Positions 18,540-22,220 of a stretch of 22,220 nucleotides of DNA are shown here, one piece after another. This DNA is from Pelargonium nanum. Its lineage: Eukaryota > Streptophyta > Magnoliopsida > Geraniales > Geraniaceae. How positions within the stretch are numbered: the stretch's first letter is position 1; each line of letters begins with the position of its first letter. A model generated the notes under the pieces. That model had not been told where the DNA came from, made no database searches, and saw only the letters and a program-made list of their open reading frames with translations. Where the stretch lies: contig JAYMTF010001622.1 of the NCBI GenBank assembly GCA_036897485.1, positions 1-22,220 of the forward strand, written 5' to 3'. The translations under genes and the position numbers were made by a program.

Positions 18540-21500
18540 TCATACTGGTGAGTAAACTCGGTAATTATTCTTTCAGGAATCAGGAATGTTACCGAATCTT
18601 GTTAGGTCAAACGATTTAAATGATTTATATTTTTTAGGTCTCGAGTTATCTCATATTAGTTCCTTGCAAAGCCCCTTTAAAACAATTCAACCCCTCCAAA
18701 CTCATATTTGACATTTTTAGAACCTAATTTTGATCCCTCATGAATCTACCCATTGTGACGTTACATATATGTGTCTACTTCTCGAAATTTCATGAAGCTT
18801 ACACATGATAGCTTCAAGATTCAAAAGTGTCCTCAAACCCAACAGTTCATGAGCTCATCGCGAGACCTTCACTTGTATAATTCTCTTGCTCCATGCATAT
18901 TCATGGAAAATCGGATCACCCAGGTCACCAAGTCGTCAAGTCATCTAGATCTTCGAACTTATTTTAAGCGAGGTATGCCCAATTGATAACCTCTCGTACT
19001 CCCGTACTATACCATGTGGTAAGTATACACGAAGGTCATGAGCATGGTACTATGCCATGTGACATGTTTCAACCCACATTCCTATACTGACAATACTCTT
19101 GTTATAACGCGCATCTCTACATTTTTTTACTCCTAGATCAATAGAACGTATATGTGCTTTCGTCGTTGGGAACAAGTTGAAAATCTCTCTTCTATGACGA
19201 GAATTATGATTTTGGGAGGCTTTTACAAGGATACACTCCCTCAAAAAGATATGTATCCCCTCTTACAAGACCAGTCAAGGTACTAGGGACACTTCATGAA
19301 TCCACTGTTCAAGAACGCCTAAGTGTTATGTTCGACCTTAACATCGACAAAGTTGAATATTTCGGTCAGAAAATTCAGTATAAAAAGTTGTAATTTCCTC
19401 ATTCCATGATCTTATTTTTATTACTTGCTACTACGTTTGGAAATTTGATTAGGCCCAGTACCAAGGCCTGTCATGTACACTTGTACAGTACTAACAAAAA
19501 TGAGCAAGTTAATGCTGGGCTTGTTCTATAATAGGCCCATGACAGGCCCATTAAGTTTAGATCACACATATAATTTTGTTGCCTGATCAAATCCATGCAT
19601 ACATATTGTCTTGTATTTCTTTTAAGTTTTTTTAAGCGAAAAATGAGTTAGTGTAACAAATTTGAAGACTACAACTCATTATTAAAAAAGTAAAAAAGAA
19701 TTTCAGTCATGTAATTAACGAAATGATTGAGATTCATCCGACCCACGTATATTTGACACGTTACGTATTAACACTCATTTTTATCTTAGTAATTTTGTGA
19801 GTGTTTGTTCTAATTTAATTCAAATATACCTTGACTAAGTTTCCGTCGTGTTCATTACAAACTTTTGTACTCTTGCGAAAGAGAGTAAAGTATGAGAATA
19901 GAGAATATATAGAGAATAGGGACAATACATAGGTAGACAAATATTCAAAGGTCTTTTCTTTTGGAGTTTGTAGAAATAGTAATGATGACAACCAAAGAAT
20001 TATTTTCAAGCAAAGCATTGTCGGTATGGATTCTAATTATTGTACTAAGTCTCATGTCAAAGGCATGCAATATAGTATTTCCAAAAAGTCATATCTTATG
20101 TTCATTATTGAAAATTTATTTTGCTACCACTTTCCTATAAAACTTTATACTTGTCGGCCGGCGGCAACGCTACAAAAATAATCTAAATTTGAGGTTGCAA
20201 ATTGGAAGCATGTGCATGTGGAGCAACTTAAATGTTGATTAAGGTTTGTAATTTGCATAATTCTTTTTTGCAATGGTGTCCAATCAATGATGAAAATCCA
20301 TCAATATCAATTGGAGACAAGAAACTTTAATCATGGTTATCATCTTAGCTTTATGATAAGACATGGAATGGGGTTTTTCTTCTCAAGGCACTCTAATTAC
20401 AACTTTTGACTTGAAAAGGTTATAGGTGGTGTGAGGATTGGCCTTATGGGTTTATTAAGGTTAACTCAATAATATTTGGAACCTATGCACATATGAACAT
20501 AAGGGTTTGATTAGTGTAGGAGTGGGGGTTGAAACATGCTAATAACCCAAGATTTAAGTTAACAAATGCAATTATGAGAAAAGATGTATCCCACTCAAAC
20601 AACATATAGGACTATATGGAAAGGTGATTAAGAGATAATAATTATAGGGTCCATTTGTGAATGTGATATATCCCATATATGCTACCAAAATGAAGACTTT
20701 TCACATATATAGTACAAGAATGTCAAGGGTACTACATAAATTGAGTTAGTTTATTATACAAATCACTTGCACGAAAAAATGAGTTACAATTTAGGGTTGT
20801 GTGAACTAAGCAACGCACAGTTTATCAAGCTATCATTTGTCGGCTTGAGTCTATTCTATCAATTACGGGTTTTCGTCAATTTTGTTAACTTCTATTTTTC
20901 TTCTTCTAAATAACATACATCTAGAAGTGGCATGCACTAAATGGGACCATACAATTTTTATGATAAATCAAATAATTGTGAAATAAAGTTTTTAAAATGG
21001 TATAATGATACATAGTAATTTAGGTCCTACTTGAAGTTGTCGCGGGGATCTTGCTTTCAACTATGGTCCAAAACGTATGCTCATGGGCCTTGTCTAGAAG
21101 TCCATGCCCGAGCAGTTTGGAATGTTGTTATTCACAATCCTACCAAGTAATTAGACTCGATGTATTTGAACTTTTTTTTATCACATTCAACTCTTAGTTA
21201 ATTTACTCTTCACCATTAAGAATTAAAGGGTCGAACCCCTCCTTAACCAATCACAAATTGAGCAACTACACTATAAATACCCCATTTAAATGAAAATGTG
21301 TGCATGTATAACATGAACGGCCGAAAAATGTGATTATGTGTGACCAGCGAAATCCGATAGTAGTGAAATATGGACGGATGGGAGCGAATGTTTATATATA
21401 TGTAGACAAAGGTAAAAATAGGGAAAAGATAGCAGTAAGCCAAACATGTCAATGATTTCGTGGAAGGATAGAGAAGGGAAATCAAAAGCCTTTATTTACA

Positions 21501-22220
21501 CCGTCATTTGAGAATTGAAATCATCATCTTTTGAAAACAAAGCTTTTATAGTCTCTTGCTTGATTATGACTTTCTCGAAAAGCCAGTAACATGAAAACTA
21601 CCGTTACTTAATTTGGCTAACTAGTTTCCAATTTCAATACCCACACAGAACCTCCCATTGTATATGTGAAATTATGCAGTATATAATATTGATGTTACAC
21701 AAAAGTAAGCTAATAATTTGAACTGACACGGGTCATTCAACCTAAAATCAAAACATACGTTAGATACGACACCCTCGTGCAAAACAAGTTATCACGCATT
21801 ATATGTTCCATGAAGACTAAGAGACTATGCATACTTGGAAGGTCGAGAAAGTCAAGCTAACGTATCTTGAAAGCTTAACGAAATTTAGGCGCATGCAAAA
21901 ACATGAAAACCCGTCACATGCACGAGTCACTGTGTTAAATTGAAATTTTTTATAAAAGAACAATGAGTCGCAGTCAAGACACATTCATATTGAATTAGAA
22001 CATACTCTCTTCACCTACAAATTTATTGGAACGAGTATAAATGTTAATCATAACGTGTCATATTCTCATATATATATATAGAGAGAGAAAAAAAAACTCT
22101 CAGCCAATAAATCATGGCCAATTAGGTGATGTCACATCAACTATTTACCCTCATACCCACCCTAATCGCCCGGATCCATTTTGTTTGTCTCTTGACTGAG
22201 TTTCCTGATACTCATATATA
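18540..22220. other. Intergenic region upstream of HDA6
   Basis: No gene is supportable in these 3.7 kb. All frames are short, AT-driven and without domains (for example 19050-19244, 19815-20018 and 21243-21485 on minus). Visible items are a cluster of site II motifs at 19452-19550, a possible SINE remnant with a B-box-like GGTTCGACC on minus near 21228-21240 and a poly(T) at about 21170, and a TA/GA microsatellite at about 22070-22088. A promoter of a gene to the right of the window may begin here. Confidence 0.45.
19452..19550. promoter_or_regulatory. Cluster of four site II (GGCCCA/TGGGCT) motifs
   Basis: GGCCCA occurs at 19452-19457, 19534-19539 and 19545-19550, and TGGGCT at 19516-19521. 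Paired site II elements are TCP-binding promoter elements. The cluster lies about 1 kb upstream of the HDA6 start and has no other gene beside it in this window. Confidence 0.4.

Noticed and set aside
18780-19430. Possible LTR-type fossil (more complex sequence ending with a TATAAAAAG motif near 19380)
   Set aside because: No matching second terminal repeat, primer-binding site or target-site duplication was found, so the identification is not supportable.
21165-21245. SINE-like fragment on minus (GGTTCGACC and A-rich end)
   Set aside because: Only a B-box-like motif and an A run are present. The A box and target-site duplication are missing, so I kept it as a remark only.

Overview
This is nuclear DNA from a flowering plant, most likely a eudicot and probably a rosid. 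The evidence is AT-rich intergenic DNA, spliced genes with GT-AG introns, plant-specific families (LOB-domain factor, RPD3-type plant histone deacetylase HDA6, NLR-type resistance gene) and short tRNA-derived SINEs. I cannot name the genus from the sequence.

Layout, left to right. 1-1416 is the probable 3' UTR and downstream flank of the first gene. 1417-1968 (minus) encodes a 183-aa LATERAL ORGAN BOUNDARIES-like protein, with a 5' leader that contains a 1.2 kb intron (1981-3165) and a 49-codon upstream ORF. 3570-6888 holds no gene I can support, only palindromic and G-box-like sites. 6889-7228 is a palindromic MITE-like element whose right end abuts the TATA box of an intronless gene at 7403-8965 (plus). 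That gene encodes an unusual NLR relative with only a winged-helix remnant and LRRs, no NB-ARC. 9247-11078 carries a set of minus-strand exons of uncertain ownership: they read either as a small secreted-type protein or as alternative 3' exons of the next gene. 12269-13231 (minus) encodes a plastid-targeted, spermidine-synthase-like SAM-binding protein. 13554-13760 is a short non-LTR retroelement with 13-bp target-site duplications. 13992-18413 (minus) is a complete six-exon HDA6-type histone deacetylase (471 aa by my splice model), with a SINE in intron 3 and a compound microsatellite starting at the 5' splice site of intron 2. 18540-22220 is intergenic.

The order LOB - SAM-binding protein - HDA6, all on one strand, matches what I remember of Arabidopsis chromosome 5 (AT5G63090 - AT5G63100 - AT5G63110). 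The window therefore looks like an old conserved gene block into which an NLR-like gene and several small mobile elements have been inserted. I found no CRISPR array, no convincing tRNA or rRNA gene, and no overtly novel multigene system. The most interesting points are the microsatellite-defined splice donor in HDA6, the NLR lacking its nucleotide-binding domain beside a MITE, and the overlapping-frame exons around 9.2-11.1 kb.
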